63,324 nucleotides of DNA from Alloalcanivorax mobilis (GCF_002864685.1 NZ_NMQZ01000038.1:1-63324), one strand, 5' to 3'; counted from the stretch's first letter, positions 1 through 9,099 are shown. Made by a program: numbers and translations. Notes: a model not told the origin generated them from the sequence alone.

Positions 1-138
1 ACTATGCGGCCACTTTAAAATCAGTGTCTACTTAAATGGGGCCAGTCCAGAGGCTCTGCTGCGGCCTGGTGGCCGTGAAAGGGCGGGGTACCGGCCAGCG
101 CGGGCACGGCTTTGCTGCCCGGTCGGCACTTGATCGCG

Positions 139-167
139 TTTTAACTTTTAACTTTTAACTTTCAACT
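139..167. repeat. Heptamer tandem repeat, single arm
   Basis: Four tandem copies of a 7-base unit (TTTTAAC, the last TTTCAAC) end just before the stop codon of the LOG-family gene. No inverted partner arm is visible to the left, unlike most tracts of this type in the window. Confidence 0.8.
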
Positions 168-173
168 GACTCT

Positions 174-755
174 CTACAACTCCCCCTTTTTTACCCATGT
201 TTTCGCCTGCGGTTTCTGATAGTCCGCCATGCGCTCCAGCAATCGCGCTGGTTGCTCTTCCACCAGCAGCATGTCGCGGTGCCAGGGGCGCAGGAATTGC
301 TCGTCGGCGGCGTGGTCGAGAAAGCGGATCAGGCCGTCGTAGTAGCCGGCTACGTTGAGCACCGCGCAGGGTTTGCCGTGCCAACCTAACTGGCCCCAGG
401 TCCAGATTTCGAACAGCTCTTCCAGGGTGCCAACACCACCGGGCATGGCCACGAAGCCATCCGACAGCTCCGCCATTTTTGTCTTCCGTTCGTGCATGGA
501 GCCGGTGATGTGCAAATCGGTGAGTGCCGGATGGGCGATTTCCTTGTCCTGCAACGCCTGCGGGATCACTCCGGTGACCCGGCCACCCTGGGCCAGCACC
601 GCGTCCGCCACCGCGCCCATTACGCCGACGCTGGCACCGCCATACACCAGGCCCAGATCGCGGGCCACCAGTTCACCGGCGAAGGCCCGCGCCGCCTCGA
701 CATACTCCTCCCGCCGTCCGGGGCTGGAACCGCAATACACACAGATATCGCGCAT
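174..755 (-). CDS. LOG family protein (TIGR00730), Rossmann-fold nucleotide hydrolase
   Basis: This 193-residue protein matches the LOG / lysine-decarboxylase-like family, cytosolic enzymes that in studied cases release the base from cytokinin nucleotides or hydrolyse nucleoside monophosphates. The family signatures are present: YGGASVGVMG near residues 38-47 and PGGVGTLEE near 105-113. The start was placed at MRDICVYCG because a GGAG lies just upstream and the family begins this way; the frame stays open further upstream but reads as unrelated sequence. It stands alone, followed by a heptamer repeat tract. The physiological substrate cannot be told from sequence. Confidence 0.9.
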   Translation of the reverse strand: MRDICVYCGSSPGRREEYVEAARAFAGELVARDLGLVYGGASVGVMGAVADAVLAQGGRVTGVIPQALQDKEIAHPALTDLHITGSMHERKTKMAELSDGFVAMPGGVGTLEELFEIWTWGQLGWHGKPCAVLNVAGYYDGLIRFLDHAADEQFLRPWHRDMLLVEEQPARLLERMADYQKPQAKTWVKKGEL

Positions 756-906
756 GGTTTGATCTCCGCTGGTTGCTCTGCTGAAAGCCGTTAAGGATGT
801 ACCGGCTGAGCGGTTGGCGCAAACCCGCGCCGTGACAGGCGGGCACGCCAATCGTCACCAGAACGTTCAGCCGGGGATTCCAGATATCGGATTGGCACTT
901 GGCGAA

Positions 907-929
907 CAACGAAGCGGCTGTGGGAGATT
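907..929 (+). repeat. REP-like 23-base repeat, copy 1
   Basis: This 23-base stretch containing GCTGTGGGAGATT recurs with one mismatch near the right end of the window. It lies in the 249-base gap between the DUF2459 and LOG genes. CTGTGGGAG-type elements are common intergenic REP sequences in pseudomonads; calling this one a REP is inference from two copies. Confidence 0.4.
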
Positions 930-1004
930 GGAAGGCAGTGCCGCGTCCAGCCAGATGCTGTACGCAGCGATTGATACCGCCTGGTCTTTGGCGCCGATGT
1001 CCGT

Positions 1005-1625
1005 TCATTTGGGGCACGCGCCTGCTTGGCCGTGATCGCGAATCTGCGACATCACGCTTTTCGCGCGCAGGGTCATAAAGGTGCGGATGTCCACGCCGGC
1101 ATCATGCAGCCGCCGGGCGGTCCAGGTATTGCAGGTGCGCGCGAACCAGAAGGAGCCATGGGCCGGGAAGAAACGGCTGTCGCCGTAGAGGCCGGGGTCG
1201 GCGGCCGGTGGCTGGCCGGCGTCATTAAGCTGAAAATCCGCCGCCAGGGCGTGCTGAAATCGCTGCAGGTGCGCGGCGGAAAGACACAACGCCTGCACGT
1301 CGCTGTGAGGCAATCGAGCCGGGTGTCGATCCAGCGCGACCACATGCAGTACCGAGTCGGTCGGCCAGAGTAGCGCCTTGGCGAGCAGCCAGAGGTTGTC
1401 GGTGCGGCGGTAGAAGTCGTTGTCGCCCCAGCCGATTTCGTACCACCGCGGCGAGTCGAATTGCTGTTCCAGGAACGCCAGCGGCGGCGCCAGGCGGTCG
1501 GCGGGCAGCACCAGGCCGGTATGCCAGCGATGGCGCACCACCAGCACGGTGGCCGGGTCGTCGCCGGCACGGGCGGCAGGCGCCAGCAGCAATGCGGCCA
1601 GCAGGCAGGCGAGCGGAATTTTCAT
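1005..1625 (-). CDS. DUF2459 / TIGR02117 family exported protein
   Basis: A 206-residue protein with a cleavable signal peptide (hydrophobic residues 5-18, AARA cleavage region) followed by a mature domain with the conserved RHRWHTGLVLPAD and WYEIGWGDNDFYR stretches of DUF2459. This family was named for its occurrence near urease genes, but no function is established. A conserved cysteine (RTCNTW) lies near residue 165. It is probably periplasmic. The gene lies downstream of, and codirectional with, a small membrane protein and a PepSY protein and may be the last gene of that transcript. Confidence 0.8.
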   Translation of the reverse strand: MKIPLACLLAALLLAPAARAGDDPATVLVVRHRWHTGLVLPADRLAPPLAFLEQQFDSPRWYEIGWGDNDFYRRTDNLWLLAKALLWPTDSVLHVVALDRHPARLPHSDVQALCLSAAHLQRFQHALAADFQLNDAGQPPAADPGLYGDSRFFPAHGSFWFARTCNTWTARRLHDAGVDIRTFMTLRAKSVMSQIRDHGQAGACPK

Positions 1626-1647
1626 GGTCGCTCCTAGCGCAGCGTGG

Positions 1648-1839
1648 TTAACGCTTTCTCTTCATCGCCCAGCCGACAATGACCACCGGCACCGCCAGCC
1701 CCGCCCAGGACACCACATCCAGCAGGCCATCGCCAAGCAGGGCACCGAGCAGCCCGACCAGACTGAACAGGCCGATAAAGAGCGGCACGGCGAAAATCCG
1801 CCAGGAGGTATTGACGCGCTTTGTGTTCGGTTCGCGCAT
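1648..1839 (-). CDS. Small two-helix membrane protein
   Basis: A 63-residue protein with two hydrophobic segments (about residues 14-36 and 41-57) and a basic C-terminus KRKR. Its start codon overlaps the stop codon of the PepSY gene in a TGATG junction, so translation is very likely coupled. Small membrane proteins are often found beside PepSY/TonB-receptor pairs, so a helper role in iron handling or reductase assembly is possible. I do not recognise a named family. Confidence 0.7.
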   Translation of the reverse strand: MREPNTKRVNTSWRIFAVPLFIGLFSLVGLLGALLGDGLLDVVSWAGLAVPVVIVGWAMKRKR

Positions 1840-3011
1840 CAGGACCTCCCGGTGGCCGCCGGGGGCGTGGCGTAGCTGTTCCGGGCGCTGACCGGGCGGC
1901 GCACGATCCAGAGATACAGGCCAGTGATCAGCACCACGATGGTGAAGACATCAAGGATCGCCCAGAGAATTTTCAAAGGCAGGCCGCCGTAGTCGCCGAA
2001 ATGCAACGGGCCGGACAGCGCCAGCGCTTTGTTGTACCAGGGCATTTCACGCATGTCGGCGAATTCGCCGGTGCGCGCGTCGACCAGCGCCGGGGTAATG
2101 ATGTGCTCGGTGAGCGGCGTGTTGCCGTGCAGGAAGATGGCGTAGTGGTGATCGGTGGACCAGCCGCCGCCCGGGAAGGCGACGAACTGCAGGGTCATGT
2201 CCGGGGCGGCCCGTTGCGCCTGGGCGACGGCGTCGTCCAGCGAGGCCATCTGCGCCGGGGTGGGCACGCTGGCGTCCCGGTAGCCGGCGGTAAGATCGGC
2301 CAGCGACTGGGTGCGCCAGGCGTCGACGATCGGATTGGCCAGGGTGTTGATCACGCCGGTGACGCCGACCACCGACAACCAGGCCACCGTGACGATGCCG
2401 AGCAGGTTGTGGTAATCCAGCCATTTGATGCGGTTGGCGCGCCGCCGGTGTGAGCTGTGGCGCACCGCCTGGCTCGGTTGGCGCAGGGTGCCGAATTTCA
2501 GTTTGCGCATGAACGGCGCGTACAGCACCACGCCGGAAACGATGGCGGCCACCAGCAGCAGGCCCATGGCGCCGAGAAACAGCATGCCGGGCAGGCCCAG
2601 AAACAGGTCGGTGTGCAGTTGCAGAATAAAGTCCATCACGCCGCCGTCGGCGTGGCCGGGCACCAGCGCGCCGCTGGTGCGGTCGAACGAGGCGAAGTGC
2701 ATCTGGCCGTCGGTGGCGTCCACGCTGGGCCCGGAGGTGACGTTGACCACCGGACGGTCGATGTCGAAGCTCATGAACAGGGGCACGTCGCCGGGCCGGT
2801 TGGCGAGGGCGGCATTGAGCATGGCGTCCAGCGACAGCATCGGGCCGTCCGGATGGGCCGGTTGCCAGTCGCCGCTGTCCAGGGCGTGGTCGATCTCGTC
2901 ATGGAAGATCAACGGCAGACCGGTCAGGCACAGCATCATTATGAAGGCGGTGCAGATCAGGCTGGTCCATTTGTGAATCGCGGACCACAGACGCAAGGTA
3001 GTTTGTTTCAT
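1839..3011 (-). CDS. PepSY-associated transmembrane protein (possible inner-membrane ferric/siderophore reductase)
   Basis: This 390-residue protein has the PepSY_TM layout: an N-terminal helix (about 15-36, after HKWTSLICT), a periplasmic PepSY region, two central helices (about 146-168 and 200-222), another periplasmic segment, and a C-terminal helix near 350-373. Conserved histidines near helix ends (HKW, HTDLFLGLPG, DYHNLLG) resemble those that bind haem in reductases of this family, such as FpvG of Pseudomonas. It lies directly downstream of a TonB-dependent siderophore receptor under a Fur box. A role in releasing iron from the siderophore is therefore the best guess; the substrate is unknown. 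Confidence 0.85.
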   Translation of the reverse strand: MKQTTLRLWSAIHKWTSLICTAFIMMLCLTGLPLIFHDEIDHALDSGDWQPAHPDGPMLSLDAMLNAALANRPGDVPLFMSFDIDRPVVNVTSGPSVDATDGQMHFASFDRTSGALVPGHADGGVMDFILQLHTDLFLGLPGMLFLGAMGLLLVAAIVSGVVLYAPFMRKLKFGTLRQPSQAVRHSSHRRRANRIKWLDYHNLLGIVTVAWLSVVGVTGVINTLANPIVDAWRTQSLADLTAGYRDASVPTPAQMASLDDAVAQAQRAAPDMTLQFVAFPGGGWSTDHHYAIFLHGNTPLTEHIITPALVDARTGEFADMREMPWYNKALALSGPLHFGDYGGLPLKILWAILDVFTIVVLITGLYLWIVRRPVSARNSYATPPAATGRS

Positions 3012-3068
3012 GGGACTGCCTGGGCGCCCCGTAGCCCGGGGCGCTTGGGTTGTCGGTTAAAGACCGCC

Positions 3069-5255
3069 TTAATAATCCAGCGTGGCCGAGAGCAGGAAGG
3101 TGCGCGGCGCGCCGATGGTCAGGTAGCCGGCGCCCGGAAAGCCGCCGGCGGAGGCCCAGTAGTCTTCACCGGTGACGTTCTCCACCCGGCCACGCAGGGT
3201 CAGGAAGGTGCTGTCGTTAAGCGCGATCAGGTAACGCGCGCCCAGATCCAGCCGGGTCCAGGCGTCCACTTTCTGCTCGTTGGCGGCGTCGGCGAACTGG
3301 GTGCTGGTGTAGATCACCCGGCCGTCCACCGCCAGATCGGGCAGTTGCGGCAGGCGGTATTCCAGGTTCAGGTTGGCCTGGGTGTCCGGCGAGCCGATGG
3401 CGTCGTCGCCGTCCACGTCCGCGTCCAGGAAGCTGACGCCGCCGAGCACGGTCAGGTCGCGGGTCAGGTTGCCGTAGGCCATCAGTTCGGCGCCGGTGTT
3501 TTCCTGGTGGTCGACGACCTCGAAAACGTCTTCGCTGTTGAGACCGGCGACCGGCTTCCGGCTGCGATAGACGGAAACGCTGCCGCCCACATTGCCGCCA
3601 TCGTACTTCAAGCCGACTTCGCCTTGCTTGGTTTCGTAGGGCTCCAGAGCCTGGCCGATATTAACGGCGGTTCCGGTGCCTGCTTTAACACCGGCCCGCT
3701 CCCCTTTTTGCAGGCCCTCAATGTAACTGGCGTAGAGCGAGACCGCCGGCGTGAGTTTGTACAACACACCCACTGACGGAGTGACAGCGTCGTCGTCATA
3801 GCTTGAATCGCCCAATCGTTCCCCGGTCACATAGTCGTAACTGTAATCCTTGAGCGTCTGATAGCGGGCGCCCAGAGTCACCAGCAATGTTTCATCCAGC
3901 ATAGAGAGTTGATCTGCCACCGCCACGCTTTGGAAGCGGGTTTTGATGGTACGACTGGGATCGCCGAGATCGCCGCCGGCACCACTGCCTGACAGGGGCG
4001 GTATTGTCATGGTGGACGGGTTATAGATATTGCCGGTCACTGCGCCAATGGCTGACAGGTCGTAGGCGTTATCGGACTCAAGTTCATAGGTGGAGCCGCT
4101 GACCGTGACGGTGTGAGCGATGGCGGCCGTGCGGAAATTAAAGCGCACGCCGGTTTCACCCGTAATCACCGAATCTTCGCGAGCCGTATCGAAACGGTAG
4201 CTGCTGTAATTGCCGTCGGCGTCGTTCACCGTGGGGTTGGCGAAGATCGACGATTCCTCGCTGCTGCGCGCGCCAAAGGCGGCCCAGCCGGTAATGTTGT
4301 CGGCGAAGTCGTATTCCGCGCGCAGGGTGCCGAACAGGTCGCGCTCGTCCGAGTAGGTCCAGGACTGGCCAATCGATTCGTCGGCGTCCGGCGCATCCAG
4401 AATCGGCACGCCAGAGGCGAAGGTAATGCTTGGCTGGCCGCCGTCGATGCGGTGCTTCTGGAAGCCCAGGTCGCCGGACACGCGCAGCGCCTCGCCACGG
4501 AAATCCACGCCGATGTGGGCCATGGACAGTTCCGATTCCTCGCCGTCCACGGCGGTGTCGCCGTCGCGGCGGGCGGCGTTCAGGCGGATGCCGAAACGGC
4601 CGTCCTCGGAGCGGCTGGCGATGTCGGCGCCCAGGCTGGCCTGGCCACCACTTTGTACCCCTGCCGTGATCCGGTTGATCGGTTCGTTGGGGGCGCGCTT
4701 GGGCACCACGTTGACGGCGCCGCCGAGGCCGCTGCCACCGGGGGCGGCGCCTTTCAGGAAGGTGTTGGCGCCGCGGAACACCTGCACCCGCTCGATGAAT
4801 TCCGAGGCCAGGTATTGGCGCGGCAACAGGCCATAGAGGCCGTTATAGGTAATGTCGTCGGAATAGATCGGCAGGCCGCGCACCAGGTACACCTGCTGGT
4901 AGTTGCCAAAGCCGCGGGCGACCCGCACCGCCGGGTCGTTGAGCAGCACTTCGCCAACGCTGGCGGCCTGCTGGTCCTGAATCAGTTGGCCAGTGTAGGT
5001 GGTGAAGCTGTAGGGGGTGTCCATCACCGCCTGGTTGCCCAGAATCCCCACCTTGCCGCCTTCCGCCACCTGGCCGCCGGCATAGATCTCGCTCAGGCCT
5101 TCCTTGGAGGCGTCGGCGCTGGATTGCACCTGCACCGCGTCCAGGCTGTAGCGCTCGCTTTCGTCGCCGTCGGTCTGAGCCTGGGCGATGGGCACGGCGG
5201 CGGCGGCGATAATGGAAAGGCAAAGGGCGGAAAGCCGGAAGGCGGTCGGTCGCAT
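3069..5255 (-). CDS. TonB-dependent siderophore receptor
   Basis: A 728-residue outer-membrane receptor with a signal peptide ending near AQAQ (residue 27). The plug domain covers about residues 50-190 (NDPAVRVARGFGNYQQ, VRGLPIYSD, IERVQVFRGAN, GGAVNVVPKR), and a 22-strand barrel ends in an aromatic residue (LLSATLDY). It belongs to the TIGR01783-like siderophore receptors and would import a ferric chelate using the TonB motor, for which an exbB-exbD-tonB operon lies about 18 kb away. There is no N-terminal STN signalling domain, so it is not a sigma-factor transducer. A Fur box sits about 50 bases upstream. The ligand cannot be read from the sequence. Confidence 0.92.
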   Translation of the reverse strand: MRPTAFRLSALCLSIIAAAAVPIAQAQTDGDESERYSLDAVQVQSSADASKEGLSEIYAGGQVAEGGKVGILGNQAVMDTPYSFTTYTGQLIQDQQAASVGEVLLNDPAVRVARGFGNYQQVYLVRGLPIYSDDITYNGLYGLLPRQYLASEFIERVQVFRGANTFLKGAAPGGSGLGGAVNVVPKRAPNEPINRITAGVQSGGQASLGADIASRSEDGRFGIRLNAARRDGDTAVDGEESELSMAHIGVDFRGEALRVSGDLGFQKHRIDGGQPSITFASGVPILDAPDADESIGQSWTYSDERDLFGTLRAEYDFADNITGWAAFGARSSEESSIFANPTVNDADGNYSSYRFDTAREDSVITGETGVRFNFRTAAIAHTVTVSGSTYELESDNAYDLSAIGAVTGNIYNPSTMTIPPLSGSGAGGDLGDPSRTIKTRFQSVAVADQLSMLDETLLVTLGARYQTLKDYSYDYVTGERLGDSSYDDDAVTPSVGVLYKLTPAVSLYASYIEGLQKGERAGVKAGTGTAVNIGQALEPYETKQGEVGLKYDGGNVGGSVSVYRSRKPVAGLNSEDVFEVVDHQENTGAELMAYGNLTRDLTVLGGVSFLDADVDGDDAIGSPDTQANLNLEYRLPQLPDLAVDGRVIYTSTQFADAANEQKVDAWTRLDLGARYLIALNDSTFLTLRGRVENVTGEDYWASAGGFPGAGYLTIGAPRTFLLSATLDY

Positions 5256-5304
5256 GGTGATCCCCGTGGTGGTCGGTTACGCAGATTTTATGGCGGGGAG
5301 TATA

Positions 5305-5328
5305 AACATAATGAGAATGGTTTGCATT
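5305..5328 (-). promoter_or_regulatory. Fur box upstream of siderophore receptor
   Basis: AATGAGAATGGTTTGCATT closely resembles the Fur consensus of repeated NAT(A/T)AT hexamers. It lies about 50 bases before the receptor start, the usual distance for repression of an iron-starvation promoter. Iron-regulated expression of the receptor, PepSY protein and small membrane protein is inferred. Confidence 0.75.
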
Positions 5329-5440
5329 AATTGGCTGGCGACTCACCGTTCGGCCCCTCGCCGGATCGGCCCAGCCCGATCACGGCCGCAAAGGGGGGCA
5401 GGGGTGCGCGATGGTGAATCCGCCGGCGTCGCCGGGGCGA

Positions 5441-5890
5441 TCAATCCTCGACCGCGGTGGATGGCGGCGCACCGGTGGTGGCGTCGCGGTCGGCGCTCGG
5501 CGCCGGGGTGGCCGGTATCGGGTCGGTGAGCGCGCCGCCGGCGGCCTGCCAGGCCTGGAAACCACCGACCAGAATCATTACCCGCTTGAAACCGGCTTCT
5601 TCCAGAGCGTCAGCGGCGCTGCGTGCGTCCCGTTCAGTGTTGCCATACAGCAACATGGGCTCTTTTTTGCGGTCGTAGAGCAGATCCACGTGTTTGCCGA
5701 TGTGGTCGTAGGGAATCATCACCGCGCTGGGGATGTGACTTTGCAAGTAGGGGCCTTCGCCGCGCACATCAATGATGACCGGTGCCTGATCCGAGTCCAG
5801 GCGCTCGGCGAGACCCTTGATGGTCAGCAGATCCGCCGCCTGGGCACTCCCCATCAGCGCTGGCAGCACCATCCAACACAGCTTTTTCAC
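5441..5890 (-). CDS. Exported rhodanese-fold protein lacking the catalytic cysteine
   Basis: A 149-residue protein with a signal peptide (MKKLCWMVLPALMGSAQAA) and one rhodanese domain: IIDVRGEGPYLQSHIPSAV, the active-site loop region LLYGNTERDAR near residues 80-90, and the C-terminal GGFQAWQAAGG. Active rhodaneses carry Cys at the first position of that loop (Y-C-x-x-G); here the residue is Gly, so sulfurtransferase activity is unlikely. Residues 125-149 form a Pro/Ala/Thr-rich tail. It is probably a periplasmic binding or structural rhodanese-like protein. It is monocistronic. Confidence 0.85.
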   Translation of the reverse strand: MKKLCWMVLPALMGSAQAADLLTIKGLAERLDSDQAPVIIDVRGEGPYLQSHIPSAVMIPYDHIGKHVDLLYDRKKEPMLLYGNTERDARSAADALEEAGFKRVMILVGGFQAWQAAGGALTDPIPATPAPSADRDATTGAPPSTAVED

Positions 5891-6084
5891 CCGGTTCTCC
5901 TTGGCGGACAGACTTGATCCCTACCAAACCGTGTAACCCGGGCCGGCGCAAGATGGCCGGGTACGGTTTTGCAGGAATTTGCGAGTCGCGGGTGGTCGGC
6001 GGCGCCGGCCACCCGTGGAGAACAGACAGCGCCGGGGCGGCGGCGTTCCGTGGGCGCCGCCGCCGGGCGGCGCCGTCGGCGGGA

Positions 6085-7347
6085 TCAGAGATCGAAGTTG
6101 TCGTTGAGCTTTTTCGCCACCGGCACCAGCTTCAACCGGGCGAACTGGGGCAGGCCGTTCTTGTAGGGTGGGTAGGATTCGCCGGCGATCAGCGGTTCCA
6201 GGTAGGCGCGCGCGGACGGGGTGATGCCGACGCCGTCGCGGGTGATGTACGAGCGCGGCTATTTCTTTTCCACGTTGGCCACTTTTTTCAGCGGCGCCTC
6301 GCCGATGCTCCAGGCGTATTTCTTGCTCTTCTTGCGCACGATCGCCGGCATCACCGCGTTTTTGCCGGCCACCGCGAACTCCACCGCCGCCCGGCCCACC
6401 GCGTAGGCTTGCTCCACGTCGGTGGCGGAGGCGATGTGGCGCGCCGCCCGTTGCAGATAGTCGCTCACCGCCCAGTGGTATTTGTAGCCGAGTTCATCCT
6501 TGACCATTTGCGCCAGCACCGGCGCCACGCCGCCCAGCTGCTTGTGGCCGAAGGCGTCGGTGGTGCCGGCGTCGGCCAGGAAGGTGCCGTCGGCGGTGCG
6601 CGCGCCTTCGGAGACCACGATCACGCAGTAGCCCACTTTCTTCACGGTGGCTTCGACTTTCTTCAGGAAGGCGGCGCGGTCGAAGGCAATTTCCGGAAAC
6701 AGAATAATGTGCGGGGCGGCGTCGGGCTGGTCCTTGGCGAGGCCGGCGGCGGCGGCGATCCAGCCAGCGTGGCGGCCCATCACTTCCATCACGAACACCT
6801 TGGTGGAGGTGGCGCACATGCTGGCCACGTCCAGGGCCGCTTCGCGGCAGCTCACCGCGGTGTACTTGGCCACCGAGCCAAAGCCGGGGCTGACGTCGGT
6901 GATCGGCAGGTCGTTGTCCACGGTCTTGGGCACGTGAATGGCTTGCAGTGGGTAGCCCATGGTTTCCGAGAGCTGGGAGATCTTCAGGCAGGTGTCGGCG
7001 GAATCGCCGCCACCGTTATAGAAGAAGTAGCCGATGTCGTGGGCCTTGAACACCTGGATCAGCCGTTCGTATTCACGGCGGGCGCTGTTCAGGTCCTTGA
7101 GTTTGTAGCGGCAGGAACCGAAGGCGCCGCCCGGGGTGTGCTTCAATGCCGCGATGGCGCTTTTGCTTTCCTTGCTGGTGTCGATCAGCTCTTCGGTGAG
7201 GGCGCCGATGATGCCGTTGCGGCCGGCATAGACCTTGCCGATGGTCTGTTTGTGCTCGCGGGCGGTTTCGATGACCCCGGCGGCGGAGGCGTTGATCACG
7301 GCGGTGACACCGCCGGATTGGGCGTAAAACGCGTTCTTGCGCGCCAT
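6085..7347 (-). pseudogene. pfp: PPi-dependent 6-phosphofructokinase interrupted by an in-frame amber codon
   Basis: The gene encodes fructose-6-phosphate 1-phosphotransferase of the long diphosphate-using subfamily. It has YNGGGDSADT near residue 115, PKTVDND (Lys in place of the Gly of ATP enzymes, a PPi signature) near 144, and MGRHAGW near 185. Translation reaches ANVEKK at residue 362 and meets TAG at 6259-6261. The same frame then continues for 57 more sense codons, with clear family sequence (ITRDGVGIT, YLEPLIAGESYPPYKNGLP), to TGA at 6085-6087. The restored length of 420 codons is normal for the family. The truncated 362-residue product would lack the C-terminal segment. Nonsense mutation, assembly error or readthrough are all possible. 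It is the only glycolytic enzyme seen here. Confidence 0.85.
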
Positions 7348-7506
7348 GCGGACTTCTCCCTGATGAATTCGCGCGCAGTTTAAGGCCTGTTCCCGTTAAC
7401 TTCCATGACGGCGTTGGCGCGCCGACCCCCGTGGCGGAGAGCCCCTGAGGCCCACGGCAATGGTTTCGCGCCGCCGGCTCTGGAACAATACGCGCCGGGA
7501 GGAACC

Positions 7507-8028
7507 ATGAACGCTTTGATCCGTCTTTTTGCCCGAGTCTGCCTGTTTCGCAGCGGCCCGGAAGATATGCCCTTCGCGCCGCCGCTGGTGGCCATTTTGC
7601 TGGCGGTATGGCTGCTGGTGCAGTTTATCAACGGCGCCCTGCAGACCGGCCTGAGCGTGGCGCAGATGATCGGCGTGCAGATGCTGTCGATGCTGCTGAT
7701 GCTCGGCGCCAGCGCCGCGATACTGGGTTTCAAGGGATTGCGGGCGCGCTGGACGCAGACCGCGTTGGCGCTGATCGGCGTGGACATCGCTTTGTCGCTG
7801 GTGTCGATCCCGCTGCTGCTGCTGAGCCTGGCCACCGGCCAGCACGTGCCCTTTATCGATGGCCTGTACCTGATGCTGGTGGTCTGGCAACTGGCGGTAC
7901 AAAGCTTCATATACCACCGCGCCCTGTCGGTCAGCCCCTTGCTCGGCCTGGCCCTGGCGTTCGGGTTGCTGGTGCTTACTTTCATGCTGATCGGGGTTTG
8001 GATGCCGGAGGTGTTTGAGGCGGCATGA
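7507..8028 (+). CDS. Four-helix inner-membrane protein of unknown function
   Basis: A 173-residue protein with four or five hydrophobic helices (about residues 22-40, 48-75, 88-112, 122-138 and 145-166) and no charged catalytic motif; the spacing is reminiscent of the Yip1 superfamily. The start at MNALIRLF was chosen for the GGAGGA directly upstream, although the frame is open about 34 codons further. It is divergent from the phosphofructokinase gene and convergent with the response regulator. I do not recognise a function. Confidence 0.7.
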   Translation: MNALIRLFARVCLFRSGPEDMPFAPPLVAILLAVWLLVQFINGALQTGLSVAQMIGVQMLSMLLMLGASAAILGFKGLRARWTQTALALIGVDIALSLVSIPLLLLSLATGQHVPFIDGLYLMLVVWQLAVQSFIYHRALSVSPLLGLALAFGLLVLTFMLIGVWMPEVFEAA

Positions 8029-8035
8029 CCAGCGG

Positions 8036-8122
8036 CTACAAGCTCCAAGCTCCAAGCTGCAAAAAAACGCAATCTGCGGGGGCACGCAGCCGCCCTTGAA
8101 GCTTGCAGCTTGAAGCTTGCAG
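8036..8122. repeat. Inverted pair of CAAGCTTG-rich heptamer-like tracts between convergent genes
   Basis: The left arm 8036-8061 (CAAGCTCCAAGCTCCAAGCTG) and right arm 8095-8122 (CTTGAAGCTTGCAGCTTG) are approximately complementary, with a GC-rich spacer. They begin eight bases after the stop of the membrane-protein gene. The arms would fold into a long imperfect hairpin at the 3' ends of two convergent genes, so a bidirectional terminator role is plausible. Confidence 0.7.
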
Positions 8123-8181
8123 CCCTCTCCACAAAGCACGGCGTCGCCGACGGCACGGCCTCTCCCTGCGCCCTGTTCCCT

Positions 8182-9099
8182 TCAACCTGTCCCCTGTCCC
8201 AAACACCGTAACGCCATGGCGGCGGCGGCGGTGCGGTTTTCGACGCCGAGTTTGCGGAACACCTGTTCCAGGTGTTTGTTGATGGTGCGCGGGCTGAGGT
8301 CCAGGATCTGGCCGATTTCCCGGTTGGTTTTGCCTTGCGAGATCCACAGCAGCACCTGGGTTTCCCGTTCGGTGAGGCGCAGTTGCGTGCGCAGCAGGCT
8401 GGCTTCGCCGTCGCCGTCTTCCAGCAGCAGGCGAAACAGGTGCTCGCCGGGGTTGTCTTCGCCCAGGTAGCGCAGGCGCAGGGCGCTGGGCGGCAGCTCC
8501 ACGGCGAGGCGGTCGCCGGGGGCGGGCCGGTGGCGAAGCCAGTGGCGGATGTGCCCGGCCAGGGCGTGCAGGCGGTCGGGACGTTGGCCGTCGTCGCCGG
8601 CTACCATCTGCTCCGCCTGCGGGGTGGCCCAGCGCCACTGGCCCTGGGCGTCGGTGGAGAACGCCGCCTGGCCGAGCCGGTCCAGGGCGGTGTGGGCGCT
8701 GCGCGTCAGGCGCGCGTTGTTGAGATGCACGCGGATGCGCGCGATCAGTTCGTCCGGCCGCACCGGCTTGGTGACGTAGTCGACGCCGCCGGCTTCGAGG
8801 CCGCGGATTACATCCTCCGGGTCACTCAGGCCGGTCATGAAGATTACCGGCACGCCGGCCAGCTCCGGGGTGTCCTTAAGGCGCCGGCAGGTTTCGAAAC
8901 CATCCAGGTTGGGCATCACCGCGTCCATCAGGATCAGATCGGGCACCATCTTTTCGGCGATGCCGAGCGCCTGTTCGCCTTCCAGGGCGAGCAGGGCGGT
9001 GAGGCCGGCCTGGCCCAGGGCGTGGTGGATCATGCCCAGGGAATCGGCGCAATCGTCGACCACCAGGATCAGGTCCTTGCGTTGCGCGGGGCCGCTCAT
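8182..9099 (-). CDS. Response regulator with receiver and LuxR-type HTH domains
   Basis: A 305-residue regulator. The receiver domain covers residues 9-125, with acidic pocket DD (15-16), phospho-acceptor Asp59 (LILMDAVMP) and Lys in VTKPVRPDEL. A middle region of about 100 residues is of unclear fold. A C-terminal LuxR/GerE helix-turn-helix covers about 238-300 (LTERETQVLLWISQGKTNREIG, SPRTINKHLEQVFRKLGV). Its start overlaps the end of the sensor kinase gene by four bases (ATGA), so the two form a two-component pair. The neighbouring divergent amide/urea operon is its most likely target. Confidence 0.9.
   Translation of the reverse strand: MSGPAQRKDLILVVDDCADSLGMIHHALGQAGLTALLALEGEQALGIAEKMVPDLILMDAVMPNLDGFETCRRLKDTPELAGVPVIFMTGLSDPEDVIRGLEAGGVDYVTKPVRPDELIARIRVHLNNARLTRSAHTALDRLGQAAFSTDAQGQWRWATPQAEQMVAGDDGQRPDRLHALAGHIRHWLRHRPAPGDRLAVELPPSALRLRYLGEDNPGEHLFRLLLEDGDGEASLLRTQLRLTERETQVLLWISQGKTNREIGQILDLSPRTINKHLEQVFRKLGVENRTAAAAMALRCLGQGTG

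Noticed and set aside
2457..3776. Long plus-strand frame opposite the PepSY and receptor genes
   Set aside because: Antisense of two clear genes; low-complexity composition and no recognisable domain.
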